A DNA stretch of 64,000 nt from Caulobacter sp. (GTDB lineage Bacteria > Pseudomonadota > Alphaproteobacteria > Caulobacterales > Caulobacteraceae), in the NCBI RefSeq assembly GCF_017744445.1, contig NZ_JAGIBH010000006.1, positions 312,536 through 376,535 on the forward strand. Reading direction: 5' to 3'. The notes below the pieces were generated by a model. The model did not search any database. It was not told where the DNA came from and saw only the letters and a list, made by a program, of their open reading frames with translations. The translations under genes and the position numbers were made by a program. Shown in pieces: positions 25,838 to 36,742 of this stretch (positions within the stretch are counted from its first letter, which is position 1; each line of letters begins with the position of its first letter).

Positions 25838-28699
25838 GTGATTTCGTTCGATTCGAACATTCTGCTCAGCTACTATCAGGCCCGCGCGGGCGTGACGGGT
25901 GCTGCCGCGTCTGCGACGACGACGAGTTCCTCGAATTCCAAGGTCGTGGTGCCCAAGGCGCCGTGGCTGTCCGACGCCGCCCCGGCCAGCGAACTGGTCC
26001 GCTCGGCGCTGAACGGTCGCAAGCTGGTCGACGAAGGCGCCAACACCTCGGCGCTGAAGGGCGTCAGCCCCGACTACAAGAAGCTGTTCGCCACCTATCA
26101 GGCCCTCAACACCCTGTCGGCCCTGGCGTCCCGCGCCGGCGAGAAGGGCGTGACGGATGGCGAGATGACCAAGCTGCAGACGACCCTGACCAAGGGCCTG
26201 GGCGAGATCAGCAGCTATGTTCAAGGTCTCTCGCTGGATCAGCTGCGCCTGACGACGGGCCAGGTGATGACCAGCGACAAGTCGACCGTGGGCGTGCCCA
26301 AGGCGACCTATTCCTACACCACCGACACGCTCTACAGCGGCCAGGTCGACGACGAGGTGCCCAAGTTCCAGGGCGACGTCTCGTTCAGCGTCGCGGTGAA
26401 GAGCTTCGGCGTCACCACCAACGTGACCATGGATCTGTCCGAGATGGGCTCCAAGCCCCGGACCATGTCCAACGTCGTCAGCTACATGAACGACAAGCTG
26501 AAGACGGCCGGCTTCAACACCAGCTTCTCGGTGCAGCGGACGGCGGGCCAGGAGCGCACCGTCCAGGTCAACGGCAAGCCCGTGACCCTGCCGGCGACCG
26601 GCGACGACTTCGCCCTGAAGGTCAATGGCGACTCGGTCGAGCAACTGACCTTCAGCGCCCCGACCGCCGCGCCGGCTGTCTATGTGACGACCAAGGCCGG
26701 CAATCCCGATCCGGACAAGAATTCGCTGACCGACGACGGGGTCTATGAAACGACCCTGACCAAGTACAGCGCCGCGGGGACCAATGGCGGCGCCAACGCC
26801 GGCGCGCCCGGCGGCAAGGTCTTCACCGAGACCTTGCAGGGCACGATCAACACCGTTCGCAAGTCGGTGACCGGGGCCGACGGCTCGGTCTACATGCTGG
26901 CCGACGTCGACACGGCGGTCGATGGCAAGACCGACATCAACGGCCAGGTCATCAAGGGCGAAAGCGACGTCGCGCTGCTGAAGTACGACAGCGCCGGCCA
27001 CCTCCTGTACGCCCGCACCCTGGGCGCGACCGACGAGGCCAACGGCCTGTCCCTGGCCGTCGCCGACGACGGCAGCGTCGCCGTGGCCGGCTCGGTCAGC
27101 GGCCGCCTGCAAGGCGCGGTCAACGGCCCGATCAACAACGGCGACAGCTCGACCACTACCGACAGCTTCGTCACCCGCTACGACGCCAAGGGCGACGAGC
27201 AGTGGACGGTGCGCCGCGGCGGCTTGCAGGAAGACGAAGCCACGGCGCTGGCCTTCGGCTCGGACGGCGTCCTCTATGTCGGCGGCCGGGCCAAGTCGGA
27301 CCTGCCGGGCAGCACGGGCACGGACCCTAGCGGCGGCTACGACGCCTATCTGTCGGCCTTCGCCACCGACGCCCAGGGCCAGCCCAAGGCGCTGTTCACC
27401 CAGAAGTTCGGCACGGCCGAGAACGACAGCGTCTCGGACATCGTCGTCAACGGCTCGCAGGTCATCGTCGGCTCGAAAGAGAACGGCGAGGCGATGCTGC
27501 GCAGCTTCGACATCACGCCCAACGTCGTGACCGAGAACGTCACCAAGCTGGACCAGTACGGCGCTTACCAGACCGTGCCGGTGACCTACACCAAGACCGC
27601 CAACGTCACCGCCGGCGCGATCCGCGACCTGGGCACGCTGAAGGGCGGCGACCTGGTCGGGCTGAAGATCGACGGCGGCCAGCTGTATGTCGGCGGCTCC
27701 ACGGCCAATGGCGGGATGTCGATCGGCGGCGCGAACTCGGCTTCGGGCGGCATGGACGCCTTTGTCGGCCGCGTCTCGCTGGACCTGTCCGACACCAGCG
27801 CCGACGCGCTGACCTACTACGGCGGGACGGGCGACGACACGGTCACCGGCTTCGACGTCAAGAACGGCACGGCCTGGGTGGTCGGCTCGGCCGGCGCCAA
27901 CCTTGATGGCCAGGCGACCGTCGGCAGTAAGGACGGCTATGTCGCCCAGCTGAACGTCGGCACGGGCGCGGTCGACTGGAGCCAGCGCCTGACCGGCAAG
28001 GATGGCTATGCCACTCCGACCTCGGTCTCGGCCTCGGCGTCGGGCGCCTCCAGCCTGGACCTGTTCGGCCTGCCCAGCGGCAAGATGGACTTCACCCAGT
28101 CCGACCGCATCGTCTCGGCGACGGCGGCGCGGGCTGGGGACACCTTCCAGATCCGCACGCGCGAGCGCGGGACCCTGACCTCGATCAAGATCGAGGCCAA
28201 CGACACGCTCGAGACCCTGGCCGACAAGGTCAAGAGGGCCTCGGGCTACCGCGCCAAGGTCGAGGTTGTGTCCAGCGGCAACAGCCGCGTGCTCAAGATC
28301 AGCCCGGCCTCGAACACCTCGACCATCGAGATCGTGGCCGGCAAGGGCGGCACCGACGTGCTGACTTCGCTGGGCCTGGCCGGCGGCGTGGTGCGCGCCA
28401 CCAAGACCGACGATGGCAAGACCGTCTCGGCCGATGGCAGCGGCCCGATGTACGGCCTGCAGCTGCCGCCCGAGCTGGATCTGACCACCGAGGCGGGGCG
28501 CAAGAACCTCAACACGGTGATCCAGCGGGCCATGTCGCAGATCCGCACCGCCTACCGCGAGGTCTCTGACGCGGCGATGGGCGTCAAGAGCGACACGGGC
28601 ACGGGCGCGGGCAAGACCGGCGGCACGGTGCCGGCCTATCTGACCGCCCAGATCTCGAACTATCAGGCCGCGTTGGATCGCCTGACGGGCGGCGGGTAA
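25838..28699 (+). CDS. flaEY: FlaEY-like filament assembly/regulatory protein
   Basis: A protein of about 953 residues at the place of the Caulobacter flaEY gene. The N-terminus (ISFDSNILLSYYQARAG) resembles that of axial flagellar proteins. A beta-rich segment (about 180-270) and a second near 760-850 (GTLTSIKIEANDTLETLADK) look like flagellin IN motifs found in FliD-type caps. Between them, about 350-730, SBBP-type beta-propeller repeats are visible (LLKYDSAGHLLYARTLG, VTRYDAKGDEQWTVRRG). I chose the GTG at 25838 with AGGA 6 bases upstream. The precise role is not established here; the name rests on context and size. Confidence 0.72.
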   Translation: MISFDSNILLSYYQARAGVTGAAASATTTSSSNSKVVVPKAPWLSDAAPASELVRSALNGRKLVDEGANTSALKGVSPDYKKLFATYQALNTLSALASRAGEKGVTDGEMTKLQTTLTKGLGEISSYVQGLSLDQLRLTTGQVMTSDKSTVGVPKATYSYTTDTLYSGQVDDEVPKFQGDVSFSVAVKSFGVTTNVTMDLSEMGSKPRTMSNVVSYMNDKLKTAGFNTSFSVQRTAGQERTVQVNGKPVTLPATGDDFALKVNGDSVEQLTFSAPTAAPAVYVTTKAGNPDPDKNSLTDDGVYETTLTKYSAAGTNGGANAGAPGGKVFTETLQGTINTVRKSVTGADGSVYMLADVDTAVDGKTDINGQVIKGESDVALLKYDSAGHLLYARTLGATDEANGLSLAVADDGSVAVAGSVSGRLQGAVNGPINNGDSSTTTDSFVTRYDAKGDEQWTVRRGGLQEDEATALAFGSDGVLYVGGRAKSDLPGSTGTDPSGGYDAYLSAFATDAQGQPKALFTQKFGTAENDSVSDIVVNGSQVIVGSKENGEAMLRSFDITPNVVTENVTKLDQYGAYQTVPVTYTKTANVTAGAIRDLGTLKGGDLVGLKIDGGQLYVGGSTANGGMSIGGANSASGGMDAFVGRVSLDLSDTSADALTYYGGTGDDTVTGFDVKNGTAWVVGSAGANLDGQATVGSKDGYVAQLNVGTGAVDWSQRLTGKDGYATPTSVSASASGASSLDLFGLPSGKMDFTQSDRIVSATAARAGDTFQIRTRERGTLTSIKIEANDTLETLADKVKRASGYRAKVEVVSSGNSRVLKISPASNTSTIEIVAGKGGTDVLTSLGLAGGVVRATKTDDGKTVSADGSGPMYGLQLPPELDLTTEAGRKNLNTVIQRAMSQIRTAYREVSDAAMGVKSDTGTGAGKTGGTVPAYLTAQISNYQAALDRLTGGG

Positions 28700-28756
28700 C
28701 CCTTTTCCGAGGTCGCCGAGCTTGAAAGCGTCATCGACGCGTCGTAGCCAGTGGCC

Positions 28757-29440
28757 ATGGACTTTCTGAAAGATCGACGGATCATCATCGGCGGCGGCGC
28801 GACGCTCGCGCTGCTGGCTGGTCTGGGCATCGCCGTGGCCCTGATGTCGGGCCATGACAAGAAGCCCTCCGAAGAGCCGCCGGCCTCGCGCGCGGGCCTG
28901 ATCGTCGAGACCGGACGCGACGACGACGCCAAGCTGGACCCGGCGCGCCCGCTGCGCTGCTTCGTGGGCGGCAGTTTCGTCGGCGAGATCACCCTGGCCG
29001 AGTGCGCCAAGAAGAACGGTGTGGCCACCGGCGCCCTGGACGTGGGCGTCGACGAGACTGGCGCCCTGGCCGCCGCCGACCAGGCCGGCACCGTCCTGAC
29101 CCCGCTGCCGCCGACGCCTACCGTCGCCGCGCCGGCCGCGACCACGCCGTCGAACCCGGCGACGCCTTCGGTTCCGAACGCTTCGGCCAACACGCCGCTG
29201 GCCGCCTGCTGGCGCTATGCCGGCAACGAGTGGCGACGCCTCCCGGGCGACATCACCCTGAACGCCTGCGCCCAGCAGCTGTTCGGCGGACGTTGCGAGA
29301 AGACCGGCGGCGCCACCTATGGCCGCTGGGGCGAGGAAACGCTGCGCCTGGTGCCGGGCCGTGTTGAGATCTCGGCGGACAATCGCAGCTTCCACACCGC
29401 CTTCGACCAGGGCCCGAACTGCTCTATCCCGAACGGCTGA
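28757..29440 (+). CDS. hypothetical membrane-anchored protein with Cys-rich domain
   Basis: A 227-residue protein with one N-terminal helix (IIIGGGATLALLAGLGIAVALM), a Pro/Ala/Thr-rich linker (about 115-145) and two similar Cys-containing segments: LRCFVGGSFVGEITLAECAKKNGVATGALDVG before the linker, and CWRYAGNEWRRLPGDITLNACAQQ after it. Both halves carry a paired-Cys W/F-G-x-I-T-L pattern, suggesting an internal duplication. It is probably periplasmic. The family is not recognised. GTG at 28751 is an alternative start. It follows flaEY on the same strand by 57 bases. Confidence 0.7.
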   Translation: MDFLKDRRIIIGGGATLALLAGLGIAVALMSGHDKKPSEEPPASRAGLIVETGRDDDAKLDPARPLRCFVGGSFVGEITLAECAKKNGVATGALDVGVDETGALAAADQAGTVLTPLPPTPTVAAPAATTPSNPATPSVPNASANTPLAACWRYAGNEWRRLPGDITLNACAQQLFGGRCEKTGGATYGRWGEETLRLVPGRVEISADNRSFHTAFDQGPNCSIPNG

Positions 29441-29460
29441 TTGGTTTATAAGTGTAATCC

Positions 29461-29862
29461 ATGAGCAAGACCGTCCTCGCCGCCGCCGCCGTTCTGACCG
29501 TCGCCGCCTTCGGGCTTTCGGCCTGCGAGAAGCAGACGAAGGCGCCGTTCGAGCAGGGCGTCTGCTTCCAGGTGGCGACCAACAAGGACGGCACGCTGCG
29601 CTACAATCCGGTGGAGCGGAACGTTCCCCAGATGGAGCTGTGCGCCGCCGCGCTGGAGGGCATGCGCGTGCGCTTCGTGCGCATGGGCCAGTCCAACAGC
29701 AAGGGCATGATCGGGGCCTACCAGGGATCCTTCATCTTTATCGAGAAGGAAGGGATCTATGTCGGCCAGACCTATGAGGGCCCGCGCTTCATGTCGCTGG
29801 TCCGCACGGGCGACGGCCGCCTGGCCGTGCCGGGCGCCATTCGTCGCGAACCCGCCCAGTAA
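29461..29862 (+). CDS. hypothetical small lipoprotein
   Basis: A 133-residue protein with a lipoprotein signal peptide (lipobox LSAC at about residue 21) and a small domain containing FEQGVCFQVATNKDGTLRYN and LCAAALEGMRVRFVRMG. No family recognised. The fixed pair of cysteines could form a disulfide. It lies 20 bases behind the previous exported protein, so the two are probably co-transcribed. Confidence 0.72.
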   Translation: MSKTVLAAAAVLTVAAFGLSACEKQTKAPFEQGVCFQVATNKDGTLRYNPVERNVPQMELCAAALEGMRVRFVRMGQSNSKGMIGAYQGSFIFIEKEGIYVGQTYEGPRFMSLVRTGDGRLAVPGAIRREPAQ

Positions 29863-29921
29863 GGCTTGATGGAAGAGGGCGGGGCGCTTCGTCCGTCCAC
29901 AGCCCTCTTTCCCGTCCACAA

Positions 29922-29936
29922 GAACGTTCCGGGAAC
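29922..29936 (-). promoter_or_regulatory. LexA (SOS) box upstream of ssb
   Basis: Read on the minus strand the site is GTTC-CCGGAAC-GTTC, a perfect alphaproteobacterial LexA box (GTTC-N7-GTTC), about 90 bases before the ssb start. It indicates DNA-damage induction of ssb. Confidence 0.75.
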
Positions 29937-30021
29937 AAAACTTGCTTCCGGGCTAACGTCTCGTTAACGTCCGCTCTCAGATTCCGGCGCAAGGGTCGCC
30001 GGGCGAGAGCAAGGTCGTACG

Positions 30022-30531
30022 ATGGCGGGCAGCGTCAACAAGGTCATTCTGGTGGGCAATCTTGGGGCCGATCCCGAGATCCGCAGCCTGGGTTCGGGCG
30101 ACCGCGTCGCCAATCTGCGCATCGCGACGTCGGAGACCTGGCGCGACCGCAACAGCGGCGAGCGCAAGGAAAAGACCGAGTGGCACCGCGTCGTGATCTT
30201 TAACGACAACCTGGTGAAGGTCGCCGAGCAGTACCTGCGCAAGGGCTCGACCGTCTACATCGAGGGCGCCATCCAGACCCGCAAGTGGACCGACAACACC
30301 GGCGTCGAAAAGTACTCGACCGAGATCGTGCTGCAGAAGTTCCGTGGCGAACTGACCATGCTGGGCGGTCGCGGCGACAGCGCCGGCGCCTCGTCGGGCG
30401 GCGGTGACGAGTATGGCGGCGGCTACGGCGGCGGTGGCGGCAACTTCGGTGGCGGCGGCGGTCAGCGCAGCCAACCCAGCGGCCCGCGCGAGAGCTTCTC
30501 GGCCGACCTGGACGACGAGATCCCGTTCTAG
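30022..30531 (+). CDS. ssb: single-stranded DNA-binding protein
   Basis: A 169-residue SSB that coats single-stranded DNA in replication and repair. The OB fold (about 1-115) shows [28 protein letters not shown] and [15 protein letters not shown] Gly-rich flexible linker (about 122-155) precedes the acidic DDEIPF tip that binds partner proteins. A LexA box lies upstream. The region downstream contains strong RNA structure rather than an immediate terminator. Confidence 0.97.
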   Translation: MAGSVNKVILVGNLGADPEIRSLGSGDRVANLRIATSETWRDRNSGERKEKTEWHRVVIFNDNLVKVAEQYLRKGSTVYIEGAIQTRKWTDNTGVEKYSTEIVLQKFRGELTMLGGRGDSAGASSGGGDEYGGGYGGGGGNFGGGGGQRSQPSGPRESFSADLDDEIPF

Positions 30532-30544
30532 AAAAACGGCTATT

Positions 30545-30733
30545 TCACCGAATGTGCGGATCGTCACAGTCCGATCCGCGCCTCGGTCTTAGACGAAATC
30601 GGTCTGCTTCTTGTGGGAGTCGGACCGGTGGGGACAGTGGAGAGCCCGGACGGCGGCCTTGAGCCAATGACGGAGAGCCCTCCACGGGGGCGACGGCGAG
30701 CGGACCTCGGACGGTCCCTCGCCGTTTTCTTTT
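30545..30733 (+). ncRNA. candidate structured RNA or long structured 3' UTR of ssb
   Basis: The gap after ssb has no plausible gene but holds four stem-loops in series: GCGGATCG/CGATCCGC (30556-30579), CGGTC/GACCG (30600-30627), GTGGAG/CTCCAC (30637-30685, with inner GC pairing) and a final strong terminator. Total length is about 190 bases. I do not recognise tmRNA, SRP RNA, RNase P or 6S RNA. No separate promoter could be assigned, so it may be the processed tail of ssb mRNA. Confidence 0.45.
30694..30733 (+). terminator. strong rho-independent terminator
   Basis: CGGCGAG-C-GGACC, a TCGGAC loop, then GGTCC-CTCGCCG and TTTTCTTTT: a 12-bp stem with one bulge and a clear T tract. It ends the ssb-side transcript just before the convergent acetyltransferase gene. 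Confidence 0.85.
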
Positions 30734-30740
30734 GTGGGCT

Positions 30741-31289
30741 CTAGCGGAGCAGGGCGGCCGGATCCGCCCACCGATATCGCACCGTATCGACCTCACGGCC
30801 GCCCGGCACAGTCTCTCGATACCGCGCGACCTCGGCCCCGCCCTTGCGGACATAGAAGCCCAGCGCCGCTTCGTTCGGCGCGTAGACCTCCAGATGCAAC
30901 GCTGCGCCGCCATGGTCCTGGATCAGCCAGCGCGCGGTCTCAGCCAACAGAGCCGAGCCCAGACCGCCGCTCTTGCGCTCGGGCGCGACGTGCAGGTTGT
31001 CGACCAGGCAGCCGACCTGCGGATTGATCCGGAACGAGGCATAGGCGAGCGCGATGGGTTCGGCGCCGTCCATGGCCGCCAGGATCAGGTCGGTCGCCGG
31101 ATCGAAAGTCTTGAACCGCGCTCGCCACGTCGCCCGCGAGACTTCGAAGAGCTCGTGATCCAGGAAGGCGTCGCCATAGAGGCCGCGATAGGCGATCTGG
31201 CGACTGCGGGTGTGCAGATCGGCGATCCTGTCCGCGTCGTTTTGGGACGTCTCCGTGGCGTGGCCGAGTCGGACGATGTGCGGATCCAT
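30741..31289 (-). CDS. GNAT family N-acetyltransferase
   Basis: A 182-residue GNAT acetyltransferase of the RimI-like group. The acetyl-CoA loop reads ERKSGGLGSALLAETA, preceded by CLVDNLHVAPE and followed by LHLEVYAPNEAALGFYVRKG, a typical C-terminal GNAT strand-helix. I placed the start at the ATG giving MDPHIVRLG, as the 34 residues before it in the track look non-coding. Substrate unknown. It is monocistronic and convergent with the ssb transcript. Confidence 0.82.
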   Translation of the reverse strand: MDPHIVRLGHATETSQNDADRIADLHTRSRQIAYRGLYGDAFLDHELFEVSRATWRARFKTFDPATDLILAAMDGAEPIALAYASFRINPQVGCLVDNLHVAPERKSGGLGSALLAETARWLIQDHGGAALHLEVYAPNEAALGFYVRKGGAEVARYRETVPGGREVDTVRYRWADPAALLR

Positions 31290-31608
31290 GCACACATGGA
31301 AGCGTTTTGCGGTGCGAAGACAACCCGCCCCAATCGTCCGGTTCCGGCTCAAGTCGCGGGTTTGCGGCGCGGATGTCCGAAATCTGGCCAAGCCTGTCGG
31401 GCGGACAACGTTGTCATTGGAATTATTTGCCGAATTCTCATGTTAAGTCCCGGAACGCGAAGCGCCAGTGGACGCGTTCTTGGGCGAAGTGCTACTGAGA
31501 CGCCCGGATATTGCACTGCGGGATCACGACATAGCAGTGCTGTTCCAGGGCGAGACGACCTCCAAAGAGAGGCGCGGCCTTCTTCACTTACTCGCAGGGT
31601 GAGAACAA
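31290..31608. other. 319-bp gap between the GNAT gene and ppdK
   Basis: I see no convincing gene here. An AT-richer patch (CATTGGAATTATTTGCC, near 31417) probably contains the divergent promoters. AGGGTGAG just before the ppdK ATG is its SD. No terminator is needed because the flanking genes diverge. Confidence 0.5.
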
Positions 31609-34296
<2,688 letters not shown>

Positions 34297-34306
34297 AACT
34301 CAGAGA

Positions 34307-34338
34307 GGGGCCTCGGACTGGACAGTCCGGGGCCCTTT
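34307..34338 (+). terminator. rho-independent terminator of ppdK
   Basis: GGGCC-T-CGGACT, GGAC loop, AGTCCG-G-GGCCC, then TTTCCCT. The imperfect 11-bp stem begins 11 bases past the ppdK stop. Confidence 0.75.
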
Positions 34339-34372
34339 CCCTATCCGGGGTCAGGTATCTCGGGGGAACTTC

Positions 34373-35032
34373 ATGGCCTATCTGCGCTGGCGCCGGTTCA
34401 CGGAACTGATGTCCCTGGACCGTCCGTGGCTGGGCGAGCTGTTCATGCGCAAGCGGAACAAGCCGATCGTCGCCGCGCCGGTCGAGAAGTGGGACGCCGA
34501 GTACCAGGACGGCGTCTATGACCGCCTGAACCGCTCGGACCAGCGCCACCATCACCGCCTGCTGGCCGCCGTGATCGCCGACCGCTGGCCCAATCCGCGC
34601 GTGCTGGAGATCGGGGCGGGCGAGGGCGTGTTCTACGAGGCCCTGCGCGCCCATCGGCCGGCGCGTTATGTCGGTGTCGACTTCTCCAAGCCCGCCATCG
34701 ATCGCGGCGAGACCCGCCTGGCGCCCGAGATCGCTATCGGCGAGGTCAAGATGCTGCTGGGCGACGGCCGCACCTTCGAGACCGACGAGACCTTCGACGT
34801 CGTGGTGTTCTCTGAATGCATCGAGCACCTGGGCGAGGTCGAAGACCTGGTCGCGCACTACGCCCCGAACCTGAAGCCCGGCGGCGCGGTCGGCCTGACC
34901 ATGTGGCTGGCGCTCAAGCCCCTGCGGCTGTGGCATCGCCTGAAGGCCATGGGCGAGGTGTTGGACGAGGCGGTGATCAACACCCCGTGGGGCGGCGGCT
35001 GGCTGATCGCGCTGGTGCGGCCCAAGGGCTGA
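34373..35032 (+). CDS. class I SAM-dependent methyltransferase
   Basis: A 219-residue methyltransferase. SAM motif I is VLEIGAGEGVFYEAL, the acidic residue after strand 2 is in YVGVDFSKPAI, and motif IV reads FDVVVFSECIEHLGEVEDLV. An N-terminal basic leader (residues 1-35) precedes the fold. The motifs match methyltransferase type 11/12 enzymes of small-molecule or cell-envelope metabolism; the substrate is unknown. The start is the ATG at 34373 with GGGGGAA upstream. It follows ppdK after a terminator, so it likely has its own promoter. Confidence 0.78.
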   Translation: MAYLRWRRFTELMSLDRPWLGELFMRKRNKPIVAAPVEKWDAEYQDGVYDRLNRSDQRHHHRLLAAVIADRWPNPRVLEIGAGEGVFYEALRAHRPARYVGVDFSKPAIDRGETRLAPEIAIGEVKMLLGDGRTFETDETFDVVVFSECIEHLGEVEDLVAHYAPNLKPGGAVGLTMWLALKPLRLWHRLKAMGEVLDEAVINTPWGGGWLIALVRPKG

Positions 35033-35120
35033 TCATCTGCATTATCCAATTTTCGATTTTGGCTAGACCAATTTTCGGCGCGCGCTATATCCGGAAGCAA
35101 GACTTCTGGGAGGAAGCACG

Positions 35121-35567
35121 ATGCTGGCGATCCTGGCCTTTGCCGCGAGTGTGGCGTCCGAACCGCTGACGCTGCCGACCGCGATCGACCTGGCCAAGGC
35201 CGCGATCGACGCCTGCGCCGCCAAGGGCGCGCATGTTTCCGCCGCCGTGGTCGACGCGAAGGGTAACCCGCTGGTCGTTCTGCGCGATGAGCAGAGCCCC
35301 AAGCCCCCGATCGCCGCGCCGCGCAAGGCCAACGCCGCCGTGGTCTTCGACCAGCCGGGCAGCGTCATGGAGCCGCGCGAGAAGAGCGACCCCGACTTCG
35401 CCGCCAAGATCAAGGCTGACCCCGACCACCTGAACCCGCACGCCGGCTCGCTGCCGCTGCATGTCGGGACGACCGTCGTCGGCGGGCTGGCGATCGCCGA
35501 CACCACGCACGAAGGCGCCGATGCCTGCGCTCGCGCGGCCCTGGCCAAGTTCCCGCAATTCCACTGA
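35121..35567 (+). CDS. GlcG/HbpS-family heme-binding-like protein, probably exported
   Basis: A 148-residue DUF336 (GlcG/HbpS) protein. The family core is clear: TAIDLAKAAIDACAAKGAHVSAAVVDAKGNPLVVLRDE, then GSLPLHVGTTVVGGLAIA and a terminal DACARAALAKF. A short hydrophobic N-terminus (MLAILAFAASVASEP) looks like a signal peptide, unlike cytoplasmic GlcG. HbpS relatives bind heme and sense redox stress; here this is inference. It precedes the DUF4861 gene by 10 bases, so the two are co-transcribed. Confidence 0.83.
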   Translation: MLAILAFAASVASEPLTLPTAIDLAKAAIDACAAKGAHVSAAVVDAKGNPLVVLRDEQSPKPPIAAPRKANAAVVFDQPGSVMEPREKSDPDFAAKIKADPDHLNPHAGSLPLHVGTTVVGGLAIADTTHEGADACARAALAKFPQFH

Positions 35568-35577
35568 GGCGTTCCCG

Positions 35578-36492
35578 ATGATGAAGACCCTGGTCCTCGC
35601 TTCCGTCCTGGCCCTGTCGATGGGCGCTGCCAACGCGCAGGAACATGCGCCCGCCACGCCGCTGGCCAAGCCCGACGCCGAGGGCCAGAAGCCTCGCGCG
35701 GCCGTCACCCTGGCTCCGTACCGCTTCAACGACATCCTGTGGGAGAACGACCGCACCGCCCATCGGATCTACAGCCGCGACCTGGAGAAGGCCGAGCCGC
35801 CGTCCACCTCGGGCATCGACGCCTGGGGCAAGAGCGAGCGCTGGCCCTATATGGACCGCCAGCTGCGCACTGGCGACCAGCACGCCAACCACGGCGAGGG
35901 TCTGGACTTCTACGACGTCGGCACCGGCCGCGGCGCGGGCGGGCTGGGGATCTGGCAGGACAACAAGCTGTGGACCTCGCGCAACTGGGCCAATTGGAAG
36001 GTGCTCAAGAACGGGCCGGACGTCGCCTCGTTCAGCGTCGACTACGCGCCGTGGCCGGTCGATGTGGATCGCAAGGTCTGGGAGACGCGGACCTTCACCC
36101 TGCCGCTGGGCACCAACTTCACGCGGATGGTCTCGATCATCAGCTCCGACAAGCCGGGCCCGCTGGTGGTCGGCATCGGCATTTCCAAGCGCAAGCGCGC
36201 CAGCGGCAATGGCGTGTTCAGGAAGGACCTGGCGCCGGGTCGGGTGACGTTCTGGGAGCCGGCCGATCCTGAGAAAGGCTCGATGGCCATCGCCCTGATG
36301 GTGGATCCTGCCTCGGTCGTCGAGGTGCGCCAGGACTTCGACAACTACTTGGTCCTGATCAAGGTCGAGGCCGGCAAGCCGTTCGTCTACTATATGGGCG
36401 CGGCCTGGGATAAGGGCCTGGACTTCCATACGCCGGCCGAGTGGGACGCCTATGTCACGGCCCAGAAGCCGGATTTCGACCCCAAGCACTAG
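35578..36492 (+). CDS. exported DUF4861 family protein
   Basis: A 304-residue protein with a signal peptide (MMKTLVLASVLALSMGAANA) and a DUF4861 domain. Typical features are RFNDILWENDRTAHRIY, HGEGLDFYDVGTGRGAGGLGIW and a second half rich in beta strands with YYMGAAWDKG near the end. The family often accompanies polysaccharide (pectin) degradation clusters, but no such genes surround it here. It is probably periplasmic and carbohydrate-related. The start is the double ATG behind the heme-binding-like gene. Confidence 0.82.
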   Translation: MMKTLVLASVLALSMGAANAQEHAPATPLAKPDAEGQKPRAAVTLAPYRFNDILWENDRTAHRIYSRDLEKAEPPSTSGIDAWGKSERWPYMDRQLRTGDQHANHGEGLDFYDVGTGRGAGGLGIWQDNKLWTSRNWANWKVLKNGPDVASFSVDYAPWPVDVDRKVWETRTFTLPLGTNFTRMVSIISSDKPGPLVVGIGISKRKRASGNGVFRKDLAPGRVTFWEPADPEKGSMAIALMVDPASVVEVRQDFDNYLVLIKVEAGKPFVYYMGAAWDKGLDFHTPAEWDAYVTAQKPDFDPKH

Positions 36493-36511
36493 AGTAACCC
36501 CAATCCCGTTT

Positions 36512-36622
36512 CCCCGGCGAAAGCCGGGGCCCAGATCCCACCCGCTGGGGCTGACGGGATAAAGGCTGAGTTTGTGGCGTTCACCCCAGCGCTCTTCCAG
36601 CTGGGTCCCGGCATTCGCCGGG
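36512..36622. repeat. REP-like intergenic element with paired palindromes
   Basis: CCCCGGC-GAAA-GCCGGGG (36512-36529) and CCCGGC-ATTC-GCCGGG (36607-36622) flank a central inverted repeat CGCTGGGG...CCCCAGCG (36543-36550, 36584-36591). The outer flanks CCCAGATCC and AGCTGGG mirror one another. This is the structure of a BIME/REP doublet. The right palindrome matches the one at 7881. Confidence 0.7.
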
Positions 36623-36652
36623 AAGATCGGGTGAGGGGGATTTGAACGAAAT

Positions 36653-36686
36653 CCGCCCCGAGGCTGGGAGGGAAGCCTCGGGGCGG
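36653..36686 (-). terminator. strong stem-loop, probable terminator of wrbA
   Basis: CCGCCCCGAGGCT and AGCCTCGGGGCGG pair over 13 bases with an 8-base loop. Read on the minus strand it is followed by ATTTCGTTC. Two further hairpins (CCGTCCGC..GCGGACGG and CGGCTG..CAGCCG) lie between it and the wrbA stop, so the 3' end is heavily structured. Confidence 0.65.
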
Positions 36687-36742
36687 TTCGTGGCCGTCCG
36701 CCTTGGGGGAGGGCGCGGACGGTCAGCTACGGCTGTTGGGGA

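Noticed and set aside
25745-29395. 1216-aa ORF antisense to flaEY
   Set aside because: It is a shadow of GC-rich codon bias. Its composition (Arg/Gly/Ala/His) matches no protein family, and flaEY on the plus strand has clear domains and SD.
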